Assembly: GCA_036268075.1 (NCBI GenBank)
Contig: DATAUV010000079.1
Coordinates: 1 to 64,000, forward strand
Source of the DNA: DATARH01 sp036268075
Lineage (GTDB): Bacteria; Pseudomonadota; Alphaproteobacteria; ATCC43930; CGMCC-115725
Reading direction: 5' to 3'
Length of the DNA: 64,000 nucleotides
The notes below the pieces were generated by a model. That model was not told the origin of the DNA and ran no database searches. It saw only the letters and a program-made list of their open reading frames with translations. Position 1 is the first letter of the stretch. Each line of letters begins with the position of its first letter. Made by a program: the position numbers and the translations under genes. Positions 51,643-59,713 of the stretch are shown here, piece after piece.

Positions 51643-53649
51643 TCACCGTGTGTCTGAGACCGTCGCGGGGCCGGGGAGGCGGTCGGGGGGCGGCGGTACG
51701 GGGGTTCCGATGCCGAGGCCGCTCAAAAGGTTGTCGAGCGGGGTGGGGGCGCCGACGGGCATGGCGTCGGGCAGCGGGTCGGCGGGGGTTTTGCCGGTCG
51801 CGGCGAGCATGAAGTTGCGCCAGGCGGCGGCGGGGAGGGTGCCGCCGGTGACCTTGTTCATCGGCGTGTTGTCGTCATTGCCGAACCACACGCCGGCGAC
51901 GAGGTTGGCGGTATAGCCGATAAACCACGCGTCGCGGTAATCCTGGGTCGTGCCGGTCTTGCCGGCCATCGGGCGCGGCAGCCGGGCGCCCTTGCCGGTG
52001 CCGTGGCTGACGACGCCTTCAAGCATCTCGTTCATCATCGCGACGTTCTGCGGCGCGACGACCTGGCCCGGGCCGCCGCCGGAACGGCGGTACAGCACCT
52101 TGCCGCTCGTGTCGCGGATTTCGCTGATGCCGTAGGGCATGATCCCGGTGCCGCGATTCGCGAACGGAGCATAGGCGGAGACCAGCTCCAGCAAATTCAC
52201 CTCGTCGGTGCCGAGCGCGATGCTGGCGTCGGGGGTCAGCGTCGAGGTGATGCCGAGCCGGCTGGCGACCGCGACGACGTTGGGGATGCCGGCGCGCTGG
52301 GCGACCTGCACGGCGACGGTGTTGATCGACTCCGCCAGCCCCTCGGCCATGGTCATGTCGCCGAGATAGCGGCCCGTATAGTTGCGCGGCTGCCAGTTGC
52401 CGATGCGGATCGGCTGGTCGACGAAATGGTCGTCGGGGCGCAATCCCGCCTCAAGCCCCGCGAGATAGACAAACGGCTTGAACGACGAGCCCGGCTGGCG
52501 CTCGGCCTGGGTCGCGCGGTTGAATTGGCTGTCGCCGTAATTGCGGCCGCCGACCATCGCGCGCACCGCGCCGTCGGTCGACATCGCGACCAGTGCGCCC
52601 TGGCTGACGATGAATTTCCGGCCGTCGCGGTCGATCGTGCCGTCGACCGCGGCCTCGGCGGCGGCCTGGAGGCGCGGGTCGAACGTCGTCGTCACGGTCA
52701 GGTCGCGGTCGCTGGTGCCGGCGAAGTCGCGGACCTGGTCGGCGATCCAGTCGGCGAAATAGTGCGAGCCGGGCCGCTCGGTGGCGCGGGCGGTGCTGGC
52801 CGGGCCGTCCTTTTCGGCGGCCGCGGCCTGGGCGGTCGTGATATAGCCGGCGTCGACCATGTTATCGAGCACCTGGGCGGCGCGCGCCTCGGCCTTGTCG
52901 CGGTCGTGGGCCGGGCTGAACCGCGTCGGCGCCTTCAGGAGCCCGGCGATGACGGCGCATTCGAACAGGTTGAGGTTGCGCGCGGACTTGCCGAAATAGC
53001 GGTGCGCGGCGGCGTCGACGCCATAGGTCCCGGCGCCGAGATAGACCCGGTTCAGATAGATTTCGAGGATCTGGTTCTTGGTGAAATGGCGCTCCAGCCA
53101 CAGCGCCATCAGCGTCTCGCGGATCTTGCGCGGAAAGCTGCGCTCGGGGGTGAGGAAGGCGATCTTGGCAAGCTGCTGAGTGATCGTGCTGCCGCCCTGG
53201 ACGATGTGCCCGGCGTGGAGGTCGGAGACCGCCGCGCGCAGCATGCCGATCGGGTCGATGCCGAAATGGCTGTAAAACCGGCGGTCCTCGGTGGCGATGA
53301 CGGCTTTCGCGAGGTCGGGGGCAATCTGCTTCAGCGTCAAGGGCTCGCCGAAAAGATCGCCGAAGCTGGCGACCGTGCTGCCGTCGGCGGCGAGGATCGT
53401 GACGCTCGGGCGGCGCTCGGCGACGGTGAGCTGTCCGGTGTCGGGGAGGGTGAGGGCGAAATAGCCGATCCCCAGCCCGCCGACGATGCCGACCCACAAA
53501 AACACCAGCACGGCGAATTTTACGAGGCGGCCGATGAGCCCGCGTCGCGGCCGGCGCGGCGGTGGCGGGTTCCTGCCGGGGCGGGGGCGCGCGCCGCCGT
53601 CCCGGCGAAATCGGTCCTCCGGATCGACGCGCAGCGGCTTGTCAGCCAT
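51643..53649 (-). CDS. Class A penicillin-binding protein (PBP1-like)
   Basis: This 668-residue bifunctional peptidoglycan synthase has a basic, Pro-rich cytoplasmic tail, one transmembrane helix (about 43-67), a GT51 glycosyltransferase and a transpeptidase. GT51 motifs are ATEDRRFYSHFGID with Glu 121 and QGGSTITQQLAK at 151-162. Transpeptidase motifs are SSFK with Ser 388, SIN at 441-443 and KTGTT at 564-568. The large inserted domain of PBP1a is absent, so it resembles the compact PBP1-like class. It assembles the cell wall on the periplasmic face. Confidence 0.95.
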   Translation of the reverse strand: MADKPLRVDPEDRFRRDGGARPRPGRNPPPPRRPRRGLIGRLVKFAVLVFLWVGIVGGLGIGYFALTLPDTGQLTVAERRPSVTILAADGSTVASFGDLFGEPLTLKQIAPDLAKAVIATEDRRFYSHFGIDPIGMLRAAVSDLHAGHIVQGGSTITQQLAKIAFLTPERSFPRKIRETLMALWLERHFTKNQILEIYLNRVYLGAGTYGVDAAAHRYFGKSARNLNLFECAVIAGLLKAPTRFSPAHDRDKAEARAAQVLDNMVDAGYITTAQAAAAEKDGPASTARATERPGSHYFADWIADQVRDFAGTSDRDLTVTTTFDPRLQAAAEAAVDGTIDRDGRKFIVSQGALVAMSTDGAVRAMVGGRNYGDSQFNRATQAERQPGSSFKPFVYLAGLEAGLRPDDHFVDQPIRIGNWQPRNYTGRYLGDMTMAEGLAESINTVAVQVAQRAGIPNVVAVASRLGITSTLTPDASIALGTDEVNLLELVSAYAPFANRGTGIMPYGISEIRDTSGKVLYRRSGGGPGQVVAPQNVAMMNEMLEGVVSHGTGKGARLPRPMAGKTGTTQDYRDAWFIGYTANLVAGVWFGNDDNTPMNKVTGGTLPAAAWRNFMLAATGKTPADPLPDAMPVGAPTPLDNLLSGLGIGTPVPPPPDRLPGPATVSDTR

Positions 53650-53839
53650 CTGTCGCCGTTCCGGGAAGGTGCAGGCGAGCGCCGTTCACCGGCCGCGCTC
53701 CATGTTCAATCCCCCGACCCGCGGCCTCCCCCGAAGCCGCGTCAACCACGGCGTATATAGGTAAACCGCGGCGAGAGTTCGGCAAGACCCGCTCGTCAGA
53801 ACGGGAACGGGCGGCGTCGGGGCGTGTTGAACGGGCAAC

Positions 53840-54184
53840 ATGGTATCGGCGGAGCGGCGCATGGCTAAAAACCTGGAGGAAATCAAACCGGTGGCGGTTG
53901 AGGCCGGTTGCAGCGCCCGTGCGGCCTCGATCGTGGCGGGGGCTGCGCTGATATGGCGCGCGCTCGGCGCCCCGCCGCTTGGGCCTCTGGTGCTCGGCCT
54001 CGGCGGCGTCGCGCTGATCTGGCATGGGCTGCGCCCTGCGCCGACCGAGGAATCGCCCCGCGCCGCCGTCGCCCGCGTCCATGCCAAGGCGCGCGACGCG
54101 GTTCACCGTGCCTCGGAGGACAGCTTCCCGGCGAGCGACCCGCCCTCCTGGACGCCGACGAGCGGCCCCGGCCGACGGCACTAA
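53840..54184 (+). CDS. Small membrane protein with EDSFPASDPPSWTP tail
   Basis: This 114-residue protein has a central hydrophobic stretch (AASIVAGAALIWRALGAPPL onward to VALIWHGL), consistent with one or two membrane passes, and ends with SEDSFPASDPPSWTPTSGPG. I recall that terminal motif as shared by many small proteobacterial proteins of unknown function. The start may be ATG 53840 or ATG 53861, the latter preceded by GGAGCGG. It is divergent from the penicillin-binding-protein gene. Confidence 0.65.
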   Translation: MVSAERRMAKNLEEIKPVAVEAGCSARAASIVAGAALIWRALGAPPLGPLVLGLGGVALIWHGLRPAPTEESPRAAVARVHAKARDAVHRASEDSFPASDPPSWTPTSGPGRRH

Positions 54185-54204
54185 GCCGGCAATACAAAAC
54201 ACGG

Positions 54205-54227
54205 CCCGCCTTGGCCGGGCGGGGATT
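54205..54227 (+). terminator. Possible terminator hairpin
   Basis: CCCGCC and GGGCGG pair around a TTGGCC loop, followed by GGATTT. It lies 20 bases past the small membrane-protein gene and before the peptidase gene; the T-run is short, so support is weak. Confidence 0.4.
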
Positions 54228-54268
54228 TAACGGCATGGTGAGGTTGTGTCCTCTGCCGGAGCCGTTCG

Positions 54269-55675
54269 ATGACCCGCGATGCCGCCATTGCCGCCGTCGA
54301 AGCGTATTTCGACGAGGGCGGATTTGCCGACGACCTCGCCCGCCGCGTCGCGATACCGACCGAAAGCCAGGTCGAGGGGCGAGGCGCGGTGCTGGAATCG
54401 TATTTGCGGGACGAGATCGCGCCGACGCTGGCGACGCTCGGCTTCGACAGCGAGATCATCGACAACCCGGTGCGTGGCGGGCCGGCGCTGATCGCCGAGC
54501 GGCGCGAGGACGGCGCGGCGGTGACGACGCTGTGCTACGGGCACGGCGACGTCATCCGCGGTCTCGAACCGCAATGGCACGAGGGGCTGTCGCCGTGGGA
54601 ACTGACCCGCAAGGGCGACCGTCTTTACGGGCGCGGCACGGCGGATAACAAGGGCCAGCATTCGATCAACATCGCCGCGCTCGCCGCGGTGCTGAAGACG
54701 CGCGGCAAGCTCGGGTTCAACGCCAAGTTCCTGGTCGAGACCGGCGAGGAAGTCGGGTCGCCGGGACTTCGCGAGATTTGCCGCGAGCATAAGGACAAGC
54801 TCGCCGCCGACGTGCTGATCGCCTCGGACGGGCCGCGGCTCGCGCCGGACCGGCCGACGATCTTTCTCGGCGCGCGCGGGGCGATGAATTTCGACCTCGT
54901 CGTCGACCTCCGCGAGGGCGGGCACCATTCGGGGAATTGGGGCGGGCTCCTCGCCAATCCCGGCGTGATCCTGGCGCACGCGCTGGCGACGGTCACCAGC
55001 GCGACCGGCGCCATCAAGATCAAGGAGTGGGTGCCGGACCACATGCCGAATTCGGTGCGGATGGCCTTGGCCGACTGCACCATAGAGGGCGGCGAGGATG
55101 CGCCCGAGATCGACCCCGATTGGGGCGAGCCCGGCCTGACGCCGAGCGAGAAGGTGTTCGGCTGGTGCAGCTTCGAGGTCCTGGCCTTTACCACCGGCAA
55201 CCCGGAAAACCCGGTCAACGCGATCCCGCCCAAGGCCACCGCGACCTGCCAGATAAGATTCGTGGTGGGGGTGGACCCGGAGGGATTCATGCCGGCGCTG
55301 CGCCGCCACCTCGACGCGCACGGGTTTCCGATGGTCAAGGTCGAGCCGTGGAAAAAAGCCTATTTCCCAGCCACCCGCCTCGACCCCGACCACGAATGGG
55401 TGCGCTGGGCCGCTCGCTCGATCGCCGAAACCACCGGCAAGCGCGCCGCCATCCTCCCCAACCTCGGCGGCTCCCTCCCCAACGACATCTTCGCCGCGGA
55501 TTTGGGGTTGCCGACGATATGGGTCCCGCATTCCTACGCCTCATGCAGCCAGCACGCCCCGAACGAACACATGCTCGCCCCGGTGGCGCGGGAGGGGCTG
55601 AAGGTGATGACGGGGATTTATTGGGATTTGGGAGCGGGCGGTGCACCGGGCCGGGGCGAGAGCGTGATCCGATAA
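54269..55675 (+). CDS. M20-family metallopeptidase
   Basis: This 468-residue zinc peptidase or amidohydrolase belongs to the ArgE/DapE/carboxypeptidase group. Metal-site motifs are CYGHGDVIRG (first His/Asp), YGRGTADNKGQHSINIAAL (bridging Asp), ETGEEVGSPGL (catalytic Glu and metal Glu), and NEHMLAP (final His). An inserted dimerisation domain follows the REGGHHSGNWGG segment. It probably cleaves dipeptides or N-acyl amino acids in the cytoplasm. A family F palindrome follows. Confidence 0.92.
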   Translation: MTRDAAIAAVEAYFDEGGFADDLARRVAIPTESQVEGRGAVLESYLRDEIAPTLATLGFDSEIIDNPVRGGPALIAERREDGAAVTTLCYGHGDVIRGLEPQWHEGLSPWELTRKGDRLYGRGTADNKGQHSINIAALAAVLKTRGKLGFNAKFLVETGEEVGSPGLREICREHKDKLAADVLIASDGPRLAPDRPTIFLGARGAMNFDLVVDLREGGHHSGNWGGLLANPGVILAHALATVTSATGAIKIKEWVPDHMPNSVRMALADCTIEGGEDAPEIDPDWGEPGLTPSEKVFGWCSFEVLAFTTGNPENPVNAIPPKATATCQIRFVVGVDPEGFMPALRRHLDAHGFPMVKVEPWKKAYFPATRLDPDHEWVRWAARSIAETTGKRAAILPNLGGSLPNDIFAADLGLPTIWVPHSYASCSQHAPNEHMLAPVAREGLKVMTGIYWDLGAGGAPGRGESVIR

Positions 55676-55682
55676 GTCAGGT

Positions 55683-55764
55683 CGTCATCCCGGCGAAGGC
55701 CGGGACCCACGGTTCAATCGTTCGTGCGACGGATAAATGGGTCCCGGCCTTCGCCGGGATGACG
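55683..55764. repeat. Palindromic repeat, family F, copy 2
   Basis: CGTCATCCCGGCGAAGGCCG to GGACCCAC and its reverse complement GGGTCCCGGCCTTCGCCGGG to ATGACG flank a loop of about 30 bases. It separates the peptidase and cyclase genes. Confidence 0.92.
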
Positions 55765-55828
55765 GCTTTTTTTGAAGCAATTTGAACTTGGTGGATTTGC
55801 TCTAGCGCTCGGCCTCGATCTCTCGGTG

Positions 55829-57256
55829 ATGGCTACAGCACAAAAACGGCGCCATCGTGGCGGTGATCGCCGCAACGGCGGGGGCGACTGGAAGTTGCGG
55901 TCGGCGATTACCAACTTGATTGGGGTTCTCGGGGACAGGAAAGTCGTGGCCGACAGCGATATCGACGAGCTCGCAGCCGCCGCTCCAGTAGAGGCGGGGA
56001 AGGCCGGCTTCAGGGAGTGGGCCGGCAGGGACCGCGGGATGTTCGCGATCGCGTTTACCGATATCGTCGATTCGACAAAGCTCGCGGTTGCCCTCGGCGA
56101 CCGGGACATGGCGGCGGTGCGCGATGCCCATTTCGTCCGCAGCCAGGCGCTGATCGCCGCGCATGACGGGCACGAGGTGAAGACCATCGGCGACAGCGTG
56201 ATGGCCGCCTTTCACACCTCGGAGCAGGCTTTCGAATATGCCCGCGCTCTGCGCGCAGAGCCGGGGCACGAGAAGTTGGCCAAGCGGGTGCGGGCCGGGT
56301 TTCACATCGGCGCCATGGACATAACGGCGAATGATGCCTTCGGCGTGACCGTCAATTACGCCGCGCGGGTGATCCATGCAGTCGAAGGGCCCGACATCGG
56401 GATCAGCGCGGCGGCTCTGAAACAATTGGCGAGCTTTTTCGGGCAGGAGGCGATTGAGCGCGACTGGAGCCCGCCGCAATCGGTGGAGATGAAGGGGTTC
56501 GGGACAGGCGACATCCATCTTCTTTTGCCTGCTTCGCTCGGCCCGGACAAAGGCCGCCGCGACGCCCGGTTTCCGTTGCCGGAAGGGGTTCAGCCTGCCG
56601 CGCCGGAGGCGGGGCATGCGGCGCGGCGGGCGCCGGCGGCGGCGCAGAATTTCGAGCATGAGGATTTTGTCTCGCACGCGGAAATCCTGATCGATGCCGC
56701 GCGGGGGAAGGCGGCTCGGCGGATTTACGGGCAGGTCAATCTGCACGAGCGCATGTTCGTACGGGGGGAAGCCACGAACTCACAAATCGAATTCGGGGTG
56801 TCGCGGTTTTTTGTCGAGTTCGCCAAGACCGGGCCGGGCACGCTGACCGCGGCCGAGGATTTGCGGCGCGGGGTGGTCGCGCCGCGCGCGGTGCTGGTGC
56901 AGTCGCGCGGACGCCGCCGGGCCGAAGGCAGCTCGGTGACCGTGTGCGTCGATGCCGAGCCGGGGACGAGCCTCGGCGCGCGGGCGATCCCGACGATCGG
57001 CGAGGACAATCTGCTGCCCGAGCTGGCGGTAGCCAGTTCCGATGTCGCTGCCGAGCGGCTGAAGGCGGCGCTGCTGTTGCGGCTCGAACCCGAGGCGGTG
57101 CGCATCGAGGGCGAGGCCGGCGACAAGGTCAGCGCGCGCAAGCGCCGGTTTATCGAGGCGATCCTCAACACCGCGATCCGAAAGGGCGAGAAGATCGGCG
57201 AGGACGGCCTGATCCGGCGGCCGCTCAAGGTGCAGATTCGTGCCCGCAACGCGTAA
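55829..57256 (+). CDS. Class III nucleotidyl cyclase with unassigned C-terminal domain
   Basis: This is a 475-residue protein from the ATG at 55829; the frame is open back to 55772, so the start is uncertain. The cyclase domain (about residues 65-245) has both metal Asp residues, FTDIVDST (Asp 78) and TIGDSVMAAF (Asp 122), the Lys of HEVKTIGDS that favours ATP, and the transition-state Asn/Arg in VTVNYAARV, so it should be an active adenylyl cyclase. The C-terminal 200 residues (AEILIDAARGKAARRIYGQV and onward to RFIEAILNTAIRKGEKIGED) match no domain I know. No transmembrane segment is seen. The last 17 bases overlap the next gene. Confidence 0.85.
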   Translation: MATAQKRRHRGGDRRNGGGDWKLRSAITNLIGVLGDRKVVADSDIDELAAAAPVEAGKAGFREWAGRDRGMFAIAFTDIVDSTKLAVALGDRDMAAVRDAHFVRSQALIAAHDGHEVKTIGDSVMAAFHTSEQAFEYARALRAEPGHEKLAKRVRAGFHIGAMDITANDAFGVTVNYAARVIHAVEGPDIGISAAALKQLASFFGQEAIERDWSPPQSVEMKGFGTGDIHLLLPASLGPDKGRRDARFPLPEGVQPAAPEAGHAARRAPAAAQNFEHEDFVSHAEILIDAARGKAARRIYGQVNLHERMFVRGEATNSQIEFGVSRFFVEFAKTGPGTLTAAEDLRRGVVAPRAVLVQSRGRRRAEGSSVTVCVDAEPGTSLGARAIPTIGEDNLLPELAVASSDVAAERLKAALLLRLEPEAVRIEGEAGDKVSARKRRFIEAILNTAIRKGEKIGEDGLIRRPLKVQIRARNA

Positions 57257-58046
57257 ACGGACACGAAAGCCGGAGGCCTCGCTCGGCGCGGTGCTCGATC
57301 GCCTGGTGGCGGCCGCGGCGGAGGACCCGGAGGCGAGTTTTGCCGACCTGACCGCCGCGGCGGGGCTCGACAAAGCCCGCGATTTCGTCGGCGCCCCGCT
57401 CGCCGGGCTCGATCTGCGCGGCGAGGATTTGCGGGGCTTCGACTTTACCGAGGCGGATTTGCGCAAGACCGATTTCCGCGGCGCTAACATGGCCGGCGTC
57501 GCGATCGGGGGCGCGGACACGGCGGGCGCGCGTGGGTTGGTGCTGCGATCCTCCGCGACGCAGCGGAGCGCCGAACCTCCGTACGATTATGACGAAGCCA
57601 AACGAATGATTCTTGCGGGCATCGCGCCTCCCGCGGCATGGGTACCATCCATCCTCAATCTTGACTTGAGCGGTACCGATCTGCGCGACCTTAGCCCGCT
57701 CGTGGGGCTCGCCGCGCTGCGAGCGCTCTCTTGCTCCGAAACGCAGGTCATCGACCTCGCGCCGCTCGCGGGGCTCACAGCATTGGAAGTGCTCGGTTGC
57801 TCGGGGACGCGAGTGTCTGACATCTCGCCGCTGGCGGGGTTGACGAGCCTCGCACGTCTCGACCTTAGGAGGACCGAGGTGTGGGATTTTTCGCCGCTCG
57901 ATCACCTGACGAATCTGAAGATCCTCGGCAAGCGCCGGCGGCGGCGGCTGGCTCCAGACGGCGATCCGTTTGGCATTGCGACGATGACGCGTGGCATCTT
58001 GCGCGGGGTATCCTCGGCCATTCGCCCCCGCAGAGGCCGCTCCTAG
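57240..58046 (+). CDS. Pentapeptide-repeat and leucine-rich-repeat protein
   Basis: This is a 268-residue protein from a GTG at 57240 inside the end of the cyclase gene. After a basic N-terminus, residues 54-93 are pentapeptide repeats (LDLRGEDLRGFDFTEADLRK). Residues 146-233 are four exact 22-residue leucine-rich repeats starting at Thr 146, 168, 190 and 212, with the pattern TxVxDLxPLxGLxxLxxL (internalin/SDS22-like). The C-terminus is strongly basic (KRRRRRL). Such a solenoid suggests protein binding. The overlap implies co-translation with the cyclase. Confidence 0.82.
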   Translation: MPATRKRTRKPEASLGAVLDRLVAAAAEDPEASFADLTAAAGLDKARDFVGAPLAGLDLRGEDLRGFDFTEADLRKTDFRGANMAGVAIGGADTAGARGLVLRSSATQRSAEPPYDYDEAKRMILAGIAPPAAWVPSILNLDLSGTDLRDLSPLVGLAALRALSCSETQVIDLAPLAGLTALEVLGCSGTRVSDISPLAGLTSLARLDLRRTEVWDFSPLDHLTNLKILGKRRRRRLAPDGDPFGIATMTRGILRGVSSAIRPRRGRS

Positions 58047-58453
58047 AGCAGAGCAGACGTAACGCTTCCCTGCGGCAGAGAGCTCGTGAAGAAATAAACA
58101 TTGTCATTCCGGGGCGGCCACGGGCCGAACCCGGAACCCAAGAACACCGGCCTTTGCCCAATAAGCACCGTCCGTGTTCTTGGGTTCCGGGTTCCCGCGC
58201 TGCGCGCGAGCCCCGGAATGACTGAAGTGAGAGATTGCCTCACATTCTTGGAAGCGGGCGTCCATTGCTCCGCTTCTTGTGCGGCGGGAGGATGGACCCG
58301 GTTTTATCGGAAGAGGGGTTTTAGCAGAGCGGCGTGCCGTTTCGCCTCAACCGATTGCTTAACCGCAGCTCATCCGAGGCGTTAGAAATATTTGCGCGAT
58401 GGGTCGGAGGAACGGCCCTATGCTCGCCGGCAGACGAGCACGAAGGAATTCGC
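58047..58453. other. Intergenic region before the selenoprotein gene
   Basis: About 400 bases without a supported gene. It contains the family J palindrome at 58103-58222 and then roughly 230 bases in which I see no recognisable feature, except a good AAGGAA ribosome-binding site just before the ATG at 58454. A promoter for the downstream gene is likely here but cannot be placed. Confidence 0.5.
58103..58222. repeat. Palindromic repeat, family J (GTCATTCCGGGGC type)
   Basis: GTCATTCCGGGGCGGCCACG and its partner GCGCGCGAGCCCCGGAATGA form the outer arms; AACCCGGAACCCAAGAACAC and GTGTTCTTGGGTTCCGGGTT are perfect inner arms. One copy is seen in this window. Confidence 0.9.
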
Positions 58454-59638
58454 ATGCGCCTTGAAAAACTGCCGCCGGCGATGGCTCAGCGCCTCGCCGA
58501 GCTGGAATGCCCGGATTTCAAGACTTCGCCGTGGGTCTCCGGCCCGCCGTTGTCGGAGCGGCGGGTGGCGATTGTTTCTTCGGCGGGGCTGGTGGTTCGC
58601 GGTGACCCGGTGTTTCGGGGACGGGATACGGGTTACCGGGCCATTCCCTCGACCACCGGGGCCAACGATCTGTTGTGCAGCCACATCTCGATCAATTTCG
58701 ACCGCAACGGGTTCCAGGAGGATTGGAACGTCGTGTTTCCGCTGGATCGGCTCAATGAGCTGGCGGCGGAGGGGGTGATCGGGTCGGTGGCGGCGACGCA
58801 TTACTCGTTCATGGGCGCGACCGACCCTGTGCAGATGGTCGAGGGCGCGGCCGAGGTCGCGGGGAAGCTCAAGGCCGACCATGTCGACGCGGTGCTGCTG
58901 ACCTCGGTTTGACCGCTCTGCACGCGCGCCGTGAGCGCGCTGGGGCATTATCTTGAGGAAGCCGGCATTGCATCGGTCGCGATCGCGCTGATCCGGCCGC
59001 AGGCGGAGCGCACGAAGCCGCCGCGGGCGCTGTGGGTGCCGTTTGAGTTGGGGCGGCCGATCGGGCCGCCGGATGACGCAGCGTTTCAGCGGCGGGTGAT
59101 CCTGGCGGCGCTCGGGCTGCTCGGTGCGCCGAAAGCGGCGAGCCTGATCGTCGATTTTCCCGACGACGACCCGCGCGAGGCGCCGGACGACGACTGGCGG
59201 CCGCCGATCTCGCCGGCGCTCGACCTGAACATCGACACGCTGGAGGACGAGCTGCGGGCGCTGGCGCCGGCTTATGCGCAATCCTGCACGCGGCGCGAGC
59301 GCAGCACGGTCGGGCTTTCGGGGCTTTCGCCGGCGGCGTGCGGCGAGTTCATGGCGGCGTGGCTGCGCGGCGAGGCGCCGGAGAGCCCGGTGCCGGGAAT
59401 GTCGCCGATGCTGGCGCTGCGATTTGCCGCGGATGATCTGAAGGCGTTCGCGCTGGAGGCGGCGCTTGCCGGTGGCGGCAGGCCGTCGAGCAGGCAGCTC
59501 GGCGACTGGCTGTGGGGCGGGACCGCGCTGGCGGTGGCGCTCGACACGATCCGCCGGCGGCTCTCGGCCGGCGACGACGAGCGGGGCAAGGTCGTCGCGC
59601 CGTTCTTCGTGCCCGCGCTGCGCATCCGGCCCGACTAA
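58454..59638 (+). CDS. GrdB/PrdB-like selenoprotein (in-frame UGA read as selenocysteine)
   Basis: Two apparent genes, 58454-58912 and about 58931-59638, share one frame, separated only by a TGA at 58910-58912. Read through, they give a 394-residue protein with selenocysteine at 153 in VLLTSV-U-PLCTRAV, a UxxC redox motif. The part before it (SHISINFDRNGFQEDWNVVF, VAATHYSFMG) and the part after (GHYLEEAGIASVAIALIRPQ, PPRALWVPFELGRPIGPP) both match the glycine/sarcosine/betaine and D-proline reductase selenoprotein B family. Clostridial relatives reductively cleave glycine or proline; proteobacterial members have no known substrate. The ATG at 58454 has AAGGAA upstream. Partner subunits are not adjacent. 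Confidence 0.85.
58915..58946 (+). promoter_or_regulatory. Candidate bacterial SECIS hairpin
   Basis: Directly after the UGA, GCGCGC (58924-58929) pairs with GCGCGC (58935-58940) around the loop CGTGA. A lower stem of six pairs, three of them G-U, joins 58915-58920 with 58941-58946 across a three-base bulge. The loop begins 17 bases after the UGA and has a G in its second position, matching the bacterial SECIS rules as I remember them. SelB would bind it to insert selenocysteine. Confidence 0.7.
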
Positions 59639-59713
59639 GTTGCGGCATTTCCGGTACTTGCACGGTTAGCGGCAGCTTGTATCCTCTCGGGCAAGAAAAC
59701 GGGAGGCGGAACG

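Noticed and set aside
58334..58453. GTG start at 58334 for the selenoprotein gene
   Set aside because: The first 40 codons have no family character, and the ATG at 58454 has a good ribosome-binding site.
58910..58912. The TGA as a nonsense mutation making a pseudogene
   Set aside because: Both sides keep conserved sequence, the stop is exactly at the family's Sec/Cys position with a UxxC motif, and a SECIS-like hairpin follows. Decay would be unlikely to produce this.
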